Of a stretch of 64,000 nt of DNA, positions 21,578 to 29,593 are shown in pieces. This stretch comes from Lysinibacillus sp. SGAir0095 (lineage in GTDB: Bacteria; Bacillota; Bacilli; Bacillales_A; Planococcaceae). Where the stretch lies: NCBI RefSeq assembly GCF_005491425.1, contig NZ_CP028083.1:3100001-3164000 (forward strand), read 5' to 3'. The notes under the pieces are model-generated. The model was not told the DNA's origin. It was given only the letters and a program-made list of their open reading frames with translations, and searched no databases. The position numbers and the translations under genes were made by a program. Position 1 is the stretch's first letter; the number at the start of each line of letters is the position of its first letter.

Positions 21578-22960
21578 ATGAAAAATATCATTTTCACGCT
21601 AGAGAACGGTCCTTCTAAATATTTACAGATCTATGAGCGTTTTAAATTACTAATTGAACAAGGTGACATTCTAGCTAATGAACAATTACCTTCCATTCGT
21701 CAACTTGCAGACTCATTGCAAGTTAGTCGCAATACAACATTAATGGCTTATGAACAACTTGTTGCAGAAGGCTATATTCGTGGAGAAGGAAGAAGAGGCT
21801 ATTTTGTCATTGATTTAGAACCTTATTTAGTTCAAGAGGATACATATTCTATTCCTCGTCAGAAATCAGAACCAATAACAAACTTTATTGTTGATTTTAA
21901 AGCTGGAGCTGTCGATCAAGCTAACTTCCCGTTAAAAGTTTGGAGAAGAATTTCAAATTCAGTCCTTACCCTACAGGAGACTTTTCTTTACGGAGACCCC
22001 TTTGGCGAAATGTGTTTGCGTGAACAAATCGCTACTTATTTACTTCAATCTCGTGGAGTCAAGGCAGACCCTAATGCAATTATTATTGGTAGTAGCACCC
22101 AGCAAATGTTGACTCATCTTGGTCAAATAATGAAAGAGGATTTTCAAAGCATAATTGTGGAGGATCCAGGATATGTCGGTGCAAGAGAGGCGTTTGCATT
22201 TCATCAATTTACACTTGAAACCTTATCAGTAAATGAAACTTGTACTGATTTTTCACAATTAAATGATACGAATTCACGGTTAATTTATGTAACTCCATCC
22301 CATCAAAGTCCACTAGGTGTAAGTATGTCAGTGAAAGAAAGACAAATGCTTATTCATTGGGCTAACAAGATACAAGGGTATATTATCGAAGACGATTATG
22401 ATAGTGAATTTCGGTATACTCAACAACCATTTCCGGCACTAGCTTCCATCGATTCAACAAGAGTCATATATCTAGGGAATTTCTCAAAGTCCTTTTTGCC
22501 AGGAATCCGTCTTAGTTATATGGTGCTACCACAGTTACTCTTAACACATTATAAGAATCGATTTCTTCGCTTTGAGAGTACCGCTTCACTTATTAGTCAA
22601 CTTACAATGGCTAAATTTATGGAAGAGGGAGAATGGAATCGCCATATTAAAAGGATGCGTCTTGTATATAAGCGAAAAATGCAGTGCATCGTTTCAGAGT
22701 TAAAAAAAGAATTCCCTGAAACTATCATCATTATCGGGGAACAATCAGGATTGTACATACTAGTTAAGGTACATCTAAACCGTTCAGAACAATGGTTAAT
22801 CGATCGTGCTTCCATACATGGTGTTAAAGTGTACCCTACCTCTGTATATTTTATAAACAATCACTCTGATGAAGCAATTATTAAACTAGGATTTAGTAAT
22901 CTGACTTTTGATGAAATTCGGTTAGGTGTGGAGCTATTAAAGAAAGCGTGGTCTTTATAA
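21578..22960 (+). CDS. MocR/PdxR family regulator (GntR HTH + class I aminotransferase domain)
   Basis: 460 residues from ATG 21578, chosen because AGAGGTG lies 6 bases upstream (in-frame ATGs at 21560 and 21572 are less well placed). N-terminal GntR winged helix: LPSIRQLADSLQVSRNTTLMAYEQLVAEGYIRGEGRRGYFV. The C-terminal domain resembles type-I aminotransferases with the PLP lysine in YLGNFSKSFLPGIRLSY. MocR proteins use PLP adducts to control vitamin B6, GABA or taurine genes. Divergent from a PaiB-type FMN split-barrel gene, its likely target. Confidence 0.9.
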   Translation: MKNIIFTLENGPSKYLQIYERFKLLIEQGDILANEQLPSIRQLADSLQVSRNTTLMAYEQLVAEGYIRGEGRRGYFVIDLEPYLVQEDTYSIPRQKSEPITNFIVDFKAGAVDQANFPLKVWRRISNSVLTLQETFLYGDPFGEMCLREQIATYLLQSRGVKADPNAIIIGSSTQQMLTHLGQIMKEDFQSIIVEDPGYVGAREAFAFHQFTLETLSVNETCTDFSQLNDTNSRLIYVTPSHQSPLGVSMSVKERQMLIHWANKIQGYIIEDDYDSEFRYTQQPFPALASIDSTRVIYLGNFSKSFLPGIRLSYMVLPQLLLTHYKNRFLRFESTASLISQLTMAKFMEEGEWNRHIKRMRLVYKRKMQCIVSELKKEFPETIIIIGEQSGLYILVKVHLNRSEQWLIDRASIHGVKVYPTSVYFINNHSDEAIIKLGFSNLTFDEIRLGVELLKKAWSL

Positions 22961-22968
22961 GTATTTTA

Positions 22969-23002
22969 GTGAAACCGTAACTACAGCTAGTTACGGTTTC
23001 AC
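22969..23002. terminator. Inverted repeat, probable terminator of the MocR gene
   Basis: GTGAAACCGTAACT and AGTTACGGTTTCAC form a perfect 14-bp stem with a 6-nt loop, 8 bp after the stop. No T run follows, so termination may be weak. Confidence 0.55.
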
Positions 23003-23035
23003 TATTAATTGAGGTGCTAACAATAATAATTACTT

Positions 23036-23170
23036 CACCCTTATTCAACTCTAAAAAATGGCCTTGCTCCACAATATGGTCCTATAACTGAAAAAGACAC
23101 GATTCATTTTCAAGAATTGCGTCAGAGTGTAGAAGAACGTTATACAACTATGCCCCGTTAGTTTAATAAA
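23036..23170 (+). repeat. Palindromic intergenic repeat, copy 16 (near full length)
   Basis: CTTATTCAACTCTAAAAAATGG, TCCACAATATGG, ATAACTGAAAAAGAC, the CGATTCATTTT / AAGAATTGCG core, AGAGTGTAGAAGAAC, and the right end CCCGTTAGTTTAATAAA. It lies beyond the 3' end of the minus-strand pseudogene at 23205. Confidence 0.8.
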
Positions 23171-23204
23171 TCGCTCTACATTATTTAAAATTTCATAAAA
23201 GTTA

Positions 23205-23507
23205 TTATTCCTCTAATACGAACGTATTTTCTAACCCCATCATTTTCTTTAATGTTTTACCTAAAGCATAATAATTGGGTAAATCCTTCTCTAAAATACA
23301 AATTATGTTCCCAGCTTCTCCAGGCGACAAATTTGTTAGCTGTAAAAATTCCTCGTTATCATAAATATACGAAACTAAGTATTCAAAATAATCATCTTTT
23401 GTATCTTTAACATTTAAACCCACATTGTATCATCTAACTCTTGTCCCCGCCCATATCTCGCTTTTATCACTAATATTTGCTAAAGGGATCCATTTATCTT
23501 TTTTCAT
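23205..23507 (-). pseudogene. Small protein gene interrupted by one in-frame TGA
   Basis: From ATG 23505-23507 (AGAGGTG 5 bases upstream) the frame reads 25 codons (MKKDKWIPLANISDKSEIW...), then TGA at 23430-23432. It then continues in the same frame for 74 more codons to 23205. The full reading gives a coherent 100-residue soluble, acidic protein with a conserved-looking SPGEAGNIICILEKD and LGKTLKKMMGLENT region. The TGA stands where an Arg (CGA or AGA) codon would fit. I think similar 100-residue proteins exist in other Bacillaceae, but cannot name the family. Confidence 0.6.
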
Positions 23508-23607
23508 TTGGCACCTCTTTAAAGTAGTATATCCTATATTAACTCTACCGTTAGAGTAATTATATTTGTTGATAATCTCAATTGGATTATACAGAAATAG
23601 GGGATTA

Positions 23608-23641
23608 CTTTCCTCCACAATCTGGCCAGTTTGTTGAATAA
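23608..23641 (+). repeat. Compact palindromic repeat, copy 17
   Basis: CTCCACAATCTGGCC directly joined to AGTTTGTTGAATAAG: the outer arms without the inner hairpin. It is the last copy before a 15-kb repeat-free block. Confidence 0.6.
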
Positions 23642-23670
23642 GTAGAAAACTTACATATTAATAATAAACT

Positions 23671-23711
23671 AAAAAAGCATACCTGCATTTTATATGTGCA
23701 AGTATGCTTTG
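23671..23711 (-). terminator. Terminator after gntP
   Basis: On the minus strand AAAGCATACTTGCA pairs with TGCAGGTATGCTTT, followed by a T run. It begins 10 bp past the gntP stop. Confidence 0.8.
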
Positions 23712-23720
23712 CCTAACTGT

Positions 23721-25067
23721 TTATACAAATATTAACCACAAAATAATTGTAAATGCAATTGTTGTAATTCCTTGTAAAAGTGTAGCCATTGTTTGAGCTT
23801 TATAGGCTTGTGTTACTTCCATTCCACTATATTGTGTCACTACCCAGAAGAAGCTGTCGTTTACGTGAGACACTGTCATTGCCCCAGCTCCAATGGCCAT
23901 AACCACTAACGCCAATGGTAGTGCACCTTCAATGCCAGCTGTTACTAACATTGGTGCTACAAGTGTAGATGTAATAACTAAAGCTGTTGTTGATGAGCCT
24001 TGAGCCGTTTTTAATGCCGCTGCAATAATAAATGGAACGAGTAAGAATAAAGAACCTGTCGCTAATGAACCAAGATCCATTTGCTGTAACATATCACCGA
24101 CACCAGTTTCTTTAATAATTGTACCGAATGAACCACCCGCTGCAGTAATTAATAGAATAGGCGCTGCATCTTTTAAGCTATCTCCAATCCAGCCCGTTAA
24201 TGTTTCTTCGTTCAACTTTGGCAGTAATGGGAATGCCGCAAATACCCCTAATAGTAAGGCAACAATTGGGCTTCCTAGGAAGCGTAAAATCATATTTACC
24301 GTAGATTCAGGATCACCTACTAATGCAGCAATCGACCCAATACCGATTAACACAATCGGTAGTACAATCGGGAAAAATGCTTTAAATGTTGATGGCATTT
24401 CACCAAAGGATTTAATGACTTCTTCGTAATTCATTGCTTCTTCATCATCCATTGGCACTCTTATTTTTGTCGCTACTTTTGAAGCCCAAAGATACCCGAC
24501 AAATGTCGCTGGAATCGCAACAATTAACCCAACCAGAATCACTGTTCCTAAATAATTGGACGCTCCGATATTCCCTGCAGCCGCAATTGGCCCTGGTGTT
24601 GGTGGAACCAGTACATGTGTTGCATATAAACCGGTTGCTAAAGCAACACCCATAGAGGCAATTGTTACTTTTGCACGTTTAGCTAATGATTTCTGTAAGC
24701 TTGATAGAATGATAAATCCAGAATCACAGAAAACTGGAATCGATACAATATACCCGATAATCGACATAGCTAATTGAGGTCGTTTTGGCCCCACAATACG
24801 AAGTACTACTTCCGCCATACGATAAGCTGCACCCGAACGCTCTAGGATAACACCGATCATTGTCCCGGCAACAATGACAATCCCAATGCTTGTCATTAAA
24901 CTACCAAAGCCGGTATTAATATTCGTTACCACATCTAGTAATGGCATTCCCGAAGCAATCCCTACAAAGAACGCACTTAGTATTAATGCTAAAAACGGAT
25001 GTAACTTTAACTTTGCCGTTGCAAATACAACGAATAAGACCCCTATTAAAATAATTAAAAATAACAT
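23721..25067 (-). CDS. GntP family gluconate/glycerate:H+ symporter
   Basis: 448 residues with about 12-14 membrane helices, the usual GntP length. Recognisable blocks are GFGSLMTSIGIVIVAGTMIGVILERSGAA near the N-terminus, PVFCDSGFIILSSL, and THVLVPPTPGPIAAAGNIGA, diagnostic for this family. AGGGGG precedes the ATG. It is 12 bp downstream of glycerate kinase on the same strand, so it probably brings in D-glycerate or a related sugar acid. Confidence 0.92.
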   Translation of the reverse strand: MLFLIILIGVLFVVFATAKLKLHPFLALILSAFFVGIASGMPLLDVVTNINTGFGSLMTSIGIVIVAGTMIGVILERSGAAYRMAEVVLRIVGPKRPQLAMSIIGYIVSIPVFCDSGFIILSSLQKSLAKRAKVTIASMGVALATGLYATHVLVPPTPGPIAAAGNIGASNYLGTVILVGLIVAIPATFVGYLWASKVATKIRVPMDDEEAMNYEEVIKSFGEMPSTFKAFFPIVLPIVLIGIGSIAALVGDPESTVNMILRFLGSPIVALLLGVFAAFPLLPKLNEETLTGWIGDSLKDAAPILLITAAGGSFGTIIKETGVGDMLQQMDLGSLATGSLFLLVPFIIAAALKTAQGSSTTALVITSTLVAPMLVTAGIEGALPLALVVMAIGAGAMTVSHVNDSFFWVVTQYSGMEVTQAYKAQTMATLLQGITTIAFTIILWLIFV

Positions 25068-25079
25068 ATTTAATCCCCC

Positions 25080-26207
25080 TTAGTTAACTAATTTACGAAA
25101 CATTTCATAAGCCCTTTGTGTTAAACAACTCGCTGCTTCCTTCATCGCCTTTTCAGTTGAAATGGATTCCCCTGCTACGGAATGGATTTCCTGGAAGTGT
25201 TCAGCTAAAAGTGGTTGATCTTGTTCTTCTATACAGCCTGAAAGTAAAACTGTCGGTATTTCATATTCCTTTGCACATTCTAAAACCCCGAATGGTGCTT
25301 TTCCATGCAAGGTTTGACGATCTGATTTCCCTTCCCCAGTCACTACCATATCGGCACCTTGTATTTTCTCGTTGTACTTCATGACATCGAGAACGAGATG
25401 TATTCCTTGATGAAACTCCCCTTGTAAGAAGGCAATCAGTGCACCACCCATACCACCAGCGGCACCCGCTCCTTTATAGTCATGAAGCCGAATTCCTTTT
25501 TCTTTCTCAACAACATCCGCAAAGTAAGTCAGTGCCTGGTCAAAATATTCAACTTCATGCTCTTGTACGCCTTTTTGCGGACCAAATATGGCCGAGGCTC
25601 CCTTTTCACCGATTAACGGGTTATCCACATCACAGGCAATAGCAAACTTTGACTCTGCTAATCTCTCATCCCAGTTTGACAAATCCAACTTCTTTACATC
25701 GAATAAGCCTTCAATCGACTTTTGTACATCTAGTCCAAGTCCATCGATTAAACGAAGTCCAAGAGCTCTCAGCATTCCCACACCTGCATCGTTTGTGGCA
25801 CTCCCTCCAATACAAATGATGAAATCTCTGAACCCTTGATCCAGTGCATATTGAATCATTTGCCCCGTACCAAAGCTCGAAGCTATTCGAGGGTTCCGTT
25901 CATTGTTATGCAACAGTGTAATTCCTGAAGCGGAAGCCATTTCAATGACACAAGTCGTCTGATTCCCCAACACCCCAAAAGAAGCTTCAATTTCTCGCCC
26001 AAGAGGATCGAGTACAGTCGTTTTTAGATAGTGACCATTTGTTGCTAATACCAATGCGTCTACTGTTCCTTCTCCGCCATCAGCAACCGGTAACAAAACC
26101 GTATCTACGTTGGCATTTACTAGTTTAATGCCTCTTTCTATCGCTTTTGCAGCTTCGAGTGCTGTTAATGTTCCTTTAAAAGAGTCTGGACTTATTACAA
26201 CTTTCAT
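25080..26207 (-). CDS. glxK: Glycerate kinase (GlxK/GarK family)
   Basis: 375 residues from ATG 26207, chosen because GGAGCAGGAGG lies just upstream. The N-terminus MKVVISPDSFKGTLTALEAA and the blocks LPVADGGEGTVDAL, IGGSATNDAGVGMLRALGLR and VVTGEGKSDRQT are the family signatures. It phosphorylates D-glycerate to 2- (or 3-) phosphoglycerate. Operon with gntP; divergent from a CdaR-type regulator; a cre-like site lies 35 bp upstream. Confidence 0.93.
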   Translation of the reverse strand: MKVVISPDSFKGTLTALEAAKAIERGIKLVNANVDTVLLPVADGGEGTVDALVLATNGHYLKTTVLDPLGREIEASFGVLGNQTTCVIEMASASGITLLHNNERNPRIASSFGTGQMIQYALDQGFRDFIICIGGSATNDAGVGMLRALGLRLIDGLGLDVQKSIEGLFDVKKLDLSNWDERLAESKFAIACDVDNPLIGEKGASAIFGPQKGVQEHEVEYFDQALTYFADVVEKEKGIRLHDYKGAGAAGGMGGALIAFLQGEFHQGIHLVLDVMKYNEKIQGADMVVTGEGKSDRQTLHGKAPFGVLECAKEYEIPTVLLSGCIEEQDQPLLAEHFQEIHSVAGESISTEKAMKEAASCLTQRAYEMFRKLVN

Positions 26208-26241
26208 CCTCCTGCTCCTTTCAAACCAAAACCGGTTATTA

Positions 26242-26255
26242 GTTAAGCGCTTACA
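26242..26255. promoter_or_regulatory. Cre-like site between glxK and cdaR
   Basis: Minus strand TGTAAGCGCTTAAC matches 12 of 14 positions of the CcpA cre consensus TGWAANCGNTNWCA. It is close to a TATAAT (26261-26266). Catabolite repression of glycerate use is likely. Confidence 0.55.
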
Positions 26256-26349
26256 ACAATTATAATGAGAAACTATGGAAATTAGCATTATGTTAGGTGT
26301 ACAATATAACTGTATTAGTACAGTATCTTTTTTATACGGGGTGTATAAA

Positions 26350-27426
26350 ATGTTATCTATTAAGTTAGCTGAGGAAATTGTCGATCAAACCATGTTGCGA
26401 CTTCATCACAATATTAATGTTATTAGTCCAAATGGTGTTATATTAGCTTCTGGTGATAAAGAACGCATCGATCTGATCCATGAGGGTGCCATAGAAGTTG
26501 TGCGTACAGGTATGCCTCTTTTAATTGATGAAAATCTTTCAAAACAATTTCAGAATTGCAAGCCCGGTGTCAACATGCCGATTCGATTTCATGAAGATAT
26601 TATTGGGGTTATCGGAATTACTGGAGATCCACATGGATTGAGTGAAATAGCCAATTTAGTACAATTGACAACTGAAATGATGGTCCATCAAGTATTAACA
26701 GAAAGCGAAAGTGAATGGCAGCGAAAAAATGGGGATTTCATCTTCAAGGCTTTGATCGAAAACGAGCCCATTCACAGTATCATCACGGAACGAATACATA
26801 AACTACCCTTTCCATTGAAGGAACCCTTCCAAATTATTTTACTAAAGCAGGAAGGAAATCATTCTTCCAATACTTTATCGATCAACCTAGAAAACATTTT
26901 GTATAAACAACCCATTCTTTTTGGGCAATTGGAGCTAAATGAATATTACATTTGCTTATGTGGGGAGGCTGTTAAACATGTAAAGTCGATACTCCATCAA
27001 CTTACTAAACTACGGAAGAAATTAGAGATTTATATGGGGATAGGTCCTGTTGTAAATTCGCTGGAAGAGCTGTCTTACGGGTTTAACAGTGCAAAAACGG
27101 CATTATCCTTTTCAGTTGAGGTACGAAAGGATACCTTTTTTGAAGAAATTGAGGTTTATACTTTACTTAAAAATAAAAATCATCATGATGTGCGAAAGTT
27201 TTTATCGAAAACGATATTTGGGTTAAGCGAAAAAATGATGAACACCTTAGAAACCTTTTTTGAGAGCGATCTTCAAATAAATATTTGTGCAGACCGCCTA
27301 CAAATTCATCGTCATACTCTTACCTACCGCTTAAATAAAATACATGAGCTAACTGGATACCATCCTCAGAATTTTAAAGATGCCTTTGTGTTAAAATTGG
27401 CTCTTATGCTTAGTAAGCAGCATTAG
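26350..27426 (+). CDS. cdaR: CdaR family transcriptional regulator (sugar diacid type)
   Basis: 358 residues from ATG 26350, chosen because GGGGTG lies 6 bases upstream; the frame also opens earlier at 26275 but overlaps the promoter. An N-terminal diacid-recognition domain (VVRTGMPLLIDE, PIRFHEDIIGVIGITGDP) is followed by a C-terminal PucR-type HTH (INICADRLQIHRHTLTYRLNKIHELTGYHPQNFKDAFVLKLAL). It probably activates glxK-gntP in response to glycerate or a sugar diacid. Confidence 0.9.
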   Translation: MLSIKLAEEIVDQTMLRLHHNINVISPNGVILASGDKERIDLIHEGAIEVVRTGMPLLIDENLSKQFQNCKPGVNMPIRFHEDIIGVIGITGDPHGLSEIANLVQLTTEMMVHQVLTESESEWQRKNGDFIFKALIENEPIHSIITERIHKLPFPLKEPFQIILLKQEGNHSSNTLSINLENILYKQPILFGQLELNEYYICLCGEAVKHVKSILHQLTKLRKKLEIYMGIGPVVNSLEELSYGFNSAKTALSFSVEVRKDTFFEEIEVYTLLKNKNHHDVRKFLSKTIFGLSEKMMNTLETFFESDLQINICADRLQIHRHTLTYRLNKIHELTGYHPQNFKDAFVLKLALMLSKQH

Positions 27427-27453
27427 CTTTTTCTATAGGAAACAAAATAAAAA

Positions 27454-27489
27454 CGTCCCGTAAATTTTAATAATCCATCTTACGGGACG
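27454..27489. terminator. Bidirectional hairpin between cdaR and the MFS gene
   Basis: CGTCCCGTAA and TTACGGGACG form a perfect 10-bp stem with a 16-nt loop. It lies between two converging genes, preceded by A-rich sequence (T-rich on the minus strand). Confidence 0.65.
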
Positions 27490-27498
27490 AAATATTTA

Positions 27499-28779
27499 TT
27501 AGACTTGAACTGTCGATTTTACTTCTTGTTCTTCCTCTTGCCTCGCCGATGGTTGGACTTGTTCTGTCCCCACTTTTGAGGGTGCTGTTTCTTTAAAGAA
27601 CATTGTGCAAAGAAGCGCTATGATTGCGGCACCTGCTGCTACGAATAAGGGTGTTTGAATGCCATAAGTATCCGCTAATGCACCGTTGATCATTGGATTT
27701 AAAAAGCCGCCAAATAGCTCCCCGATCCCGATAGTTAAGCCAATAGCGAGACCAGAATACTGTAAAGGCACTGACTCCACTGGAATAACGGACATAGACA
27801 TCCCAATTACCCCAGAGCCTGCCGAACCTATGAATAACAGTAGCATCATCAACGGAACAGAATCTACGAAAACAATTGAAAGAGGTACTAATATTAATAG
27901 TAGCCCTGATAGTAATGAGGCAGGCTTACGACCTGTACGCTCTGAAATCGATGGAATCAGGAATCCAAAAATCGCATACCCCACCCCAAAAGCAGCCATG
28001 ACAAAACTCATCGTCGTTTCGGACAAACCTTTAGCCTGTACTAGATAGGTTGGTCCAAAGATTTGAAATGCCATCAGCGTCGTCATCACTAAGCTGAAAA
28101 CGATAATGGATAGCCAAATATTACGGTGTTTCAAGACATCTTTTACCTTCACTTTTTCAGTTGACTTACCTGAATGCATCTCATGGAATTGTGCAGGATC
28201 TGGATTTTTGACTGTTCTAAAAATGAAGAAGCTTAAAATAAGCCCTGGAATAATTGTTAAATAAAATGCCGTATGCCAGTCAAATGCGTTTGCCAAAGCC
28301 ACGATTAAAACCGGAGCAAGAATACTACCAAATAGCGCATTACTAGTATTCATAGTAAAACCAAGGTTAAATCCTTTGCGACGCTCAGAAGACTCCATTG
28401 CTAAGATGGATTGGGTTTGAGGAATTAGTGGGCCTTCTACAATTCCCATTAATAGACGCAGTACAAATAACATGCCGAATGTCTGTGCAAGCCCATGCAT
28501 TAACGAAATCAGGGAGAATAAGAGGACTAAGATTGCCAGCATTGCTTTCTTGCTCTTCACTTTGTCTGATAAGAAACCGCCTAATGGCCCGGACACTGAC
28601 CAGGTTAGGGCAAGTGCCGCGCCCAGTAAGCCTAATTGTGTGTAGTTCAGTCCTAAGTCTTGAGAAATCATTGGGAATAAATAGTTAATTGCTAAACGAT
28701 CAAAGAATACAAACCCAATTGTGAAGAAGAAGATTATTACTAACTTATTTTCGTAAGACCACAACTTTCTCTTTTCCAT
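27499..28779 (-). CDS. MFS transporter, anion:cation symporter-like
   Basis: 426 residues, 12 membrane helices. Start ATG 28779, where GAGAGGGTG lies upstream; a GTG 9 bases earlier is also possible. LGLLGAALALTWSVSGPLGGFLSDKVKSKK contains the MFS loop 2-3 motif; RLLMGIVEGPLIPQTQSILA and the pattern overall fit the ACS group, which includes glucarate, galactonate and hexuronate carriers. The C-terminus has a hydrophilic Gln/Glu tail. A cre-like site is 200 bp upstream. Substrate inferred only. Confidence 0.82.
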   Translation of the reverse strand: MEKRKLWSYENKLVIIFFFTIGFVFFDRLAINYLFPMISQDLGLNYTQLGLLGAALALTWSVSGPLGGFLSDKVKSKKAMLAILVLLFSLISLMHGLAQTFGMLFVLRLLMGIVEGPLIPQTQSILAMESSERRKGFNLGFTMNTSNALFGSILAPVLIVALANAFDWHTAFYLTIIPGLILSFFIFRTVKNPDPAQFHEMHSGKSTEKVKVKDVLKHRNIWLSIIVFSLVMTTLMAFQIFGPTYLVQAKGLSETTMSFVMAAFGVGYAIFGFLIPSISERTGRKPASLLSGLLLILVPLSIVFVDSVPLMMLLLFIGSAGSGVIGMSMSVIPVESVPLQYSGLAIGLTIGIGELFGGFLNPMINGALADTYGIQTPLFVAAGAAIIALLCTMFFKETAPSKVGTEQVQPSARQEEEQEVKSTVQV

Positions 28780-28979
28780 ATGAAACACCCTCTCTTAAAA
28801 TCAATTAGTGAAATTGCGTATTGAATCAAGGATTTTAATTCTGAATTTTCCGAATTCAAAACTTAGACTTATGCCTTCCATACTCCACTCCAAAAATTTT
28901 GTACACCCCCGTTGCTTCTTAACAATGCTACTTCACCCATCCACCACCACCTTAAATAATCGTTTTTCTCTTGAGTTAA

Positions 28980-28993
28980 ATAAAACGCTTACA
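28980..28993. promoter_or_regulatory. Cre-like site upstream of the MFS gene
   Basis: Minus strand TGTAAGCGTTTTAT matches 12 of 14 cre positions. Nearly the same 12-mer (AAAACGCTTACA) recurs at 44907 upstream of the monooxygenase gene. Confidence 0.5.
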
Positions 28994-29146
28994 AAAATGC
29001 CTAAGCTGCGCGAATAAGTACCGACAATAGAAAAATCCACTTTTTAATTCAATAATTGAAGGACTCAAGTAAAGGATTTGACTATGTGAAATCGCTTTTT
29101 CTATGTATTTAGTAATAGATTGATATACGACGTATTAATCCATCTT

Positions 29147-29205
29147 TCCTTTGTTTATATTATTATACCAAAGGAAATCTTTGTTGATATTAATATACCA
29201 AAGAA
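29147..29205. promoter_or_regulatory. Two tandem palindromes of unknown regulator
   Basis: Left unit: TCCTTTG ... CCAAAGGA (29147-29175). Right unit: TCTTTG ... CCAAAGA (29179-29205). Their AT-rich cores are similar (TATTATTATA versus TATTAATATA). The repeat period is about 31 bp, near three helical turns. They do not fit the PerR or Fur consensus. Confidence 0.45.
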
Positions 29206-29526
29206 GAATAGAATATGGAATCCATTTTTTCAGAATTATTCAAAATATTTCTCTTATTCACATTTATTCGCTCGTTATTGAATAGAATCCTTACTTACAA
29301 TCTTCCCCCAACTAACGAGGAATTTTGTTTACCTAACTCCTTAATCCCACTTAGATTAAAGCGTTTAAGAACAGCATAATGATTCCTTCCTATCTACTTC
29401 AGCCATTAAAGCACTGTGATTATACTAGGAATTTAATCTCATTTTCCCCGTTGATAAAACCGCTTGCTACAAAGTTCCTTTAGCATTTCTACATAAAATT
29501 GTCGATTAATTACTACTAAAGCATTA

Positions 29527-29553
29527 GTTTATCTCTTCCACTACTAAGGAATA
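29527..29553 (+). promoter_or_regulatory. Candidate sigma-B promoter of katE
   Basis: GTTTAT, a 15-bp spacer and GGAATA resemble the sigma-B consensus (GTTTAA, 12-15 bp, GGGWAW) with some mismatches. It is about 40 bp before the start codon; large catalases of Bacillus are classic sigma-B genes. Confidence 0.4.
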
Positions 29554-29593
29554 GCGTTATTGTAAAGAATTAATTAGAGTGGAGGAGATTTTC

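Larger units (their letters stand above)
28780..29593. other. Long intergenic region between the MFS and catalase genes
   Basis: About 800 bp without a gene. It contains a cre-like site (28980-28993), two near-identical palindromes (29147-29205), and a stress-type promoter before katE. The rest is AT-rich. Confidence 0.5.

Noticed and set aside
23430..23432. TGA as a selenocysteine or recoded codon
   Set aside because: No SECIS-like hairpin was seen and neighbouring broken genes carry TAG and TAA instead, so simple nonsense mutation fits better.
29147..29205. PerR or Fur boxes upstream of katE
   Set aside because: Only about half of the PerR positions match and the symmetry axis is different.
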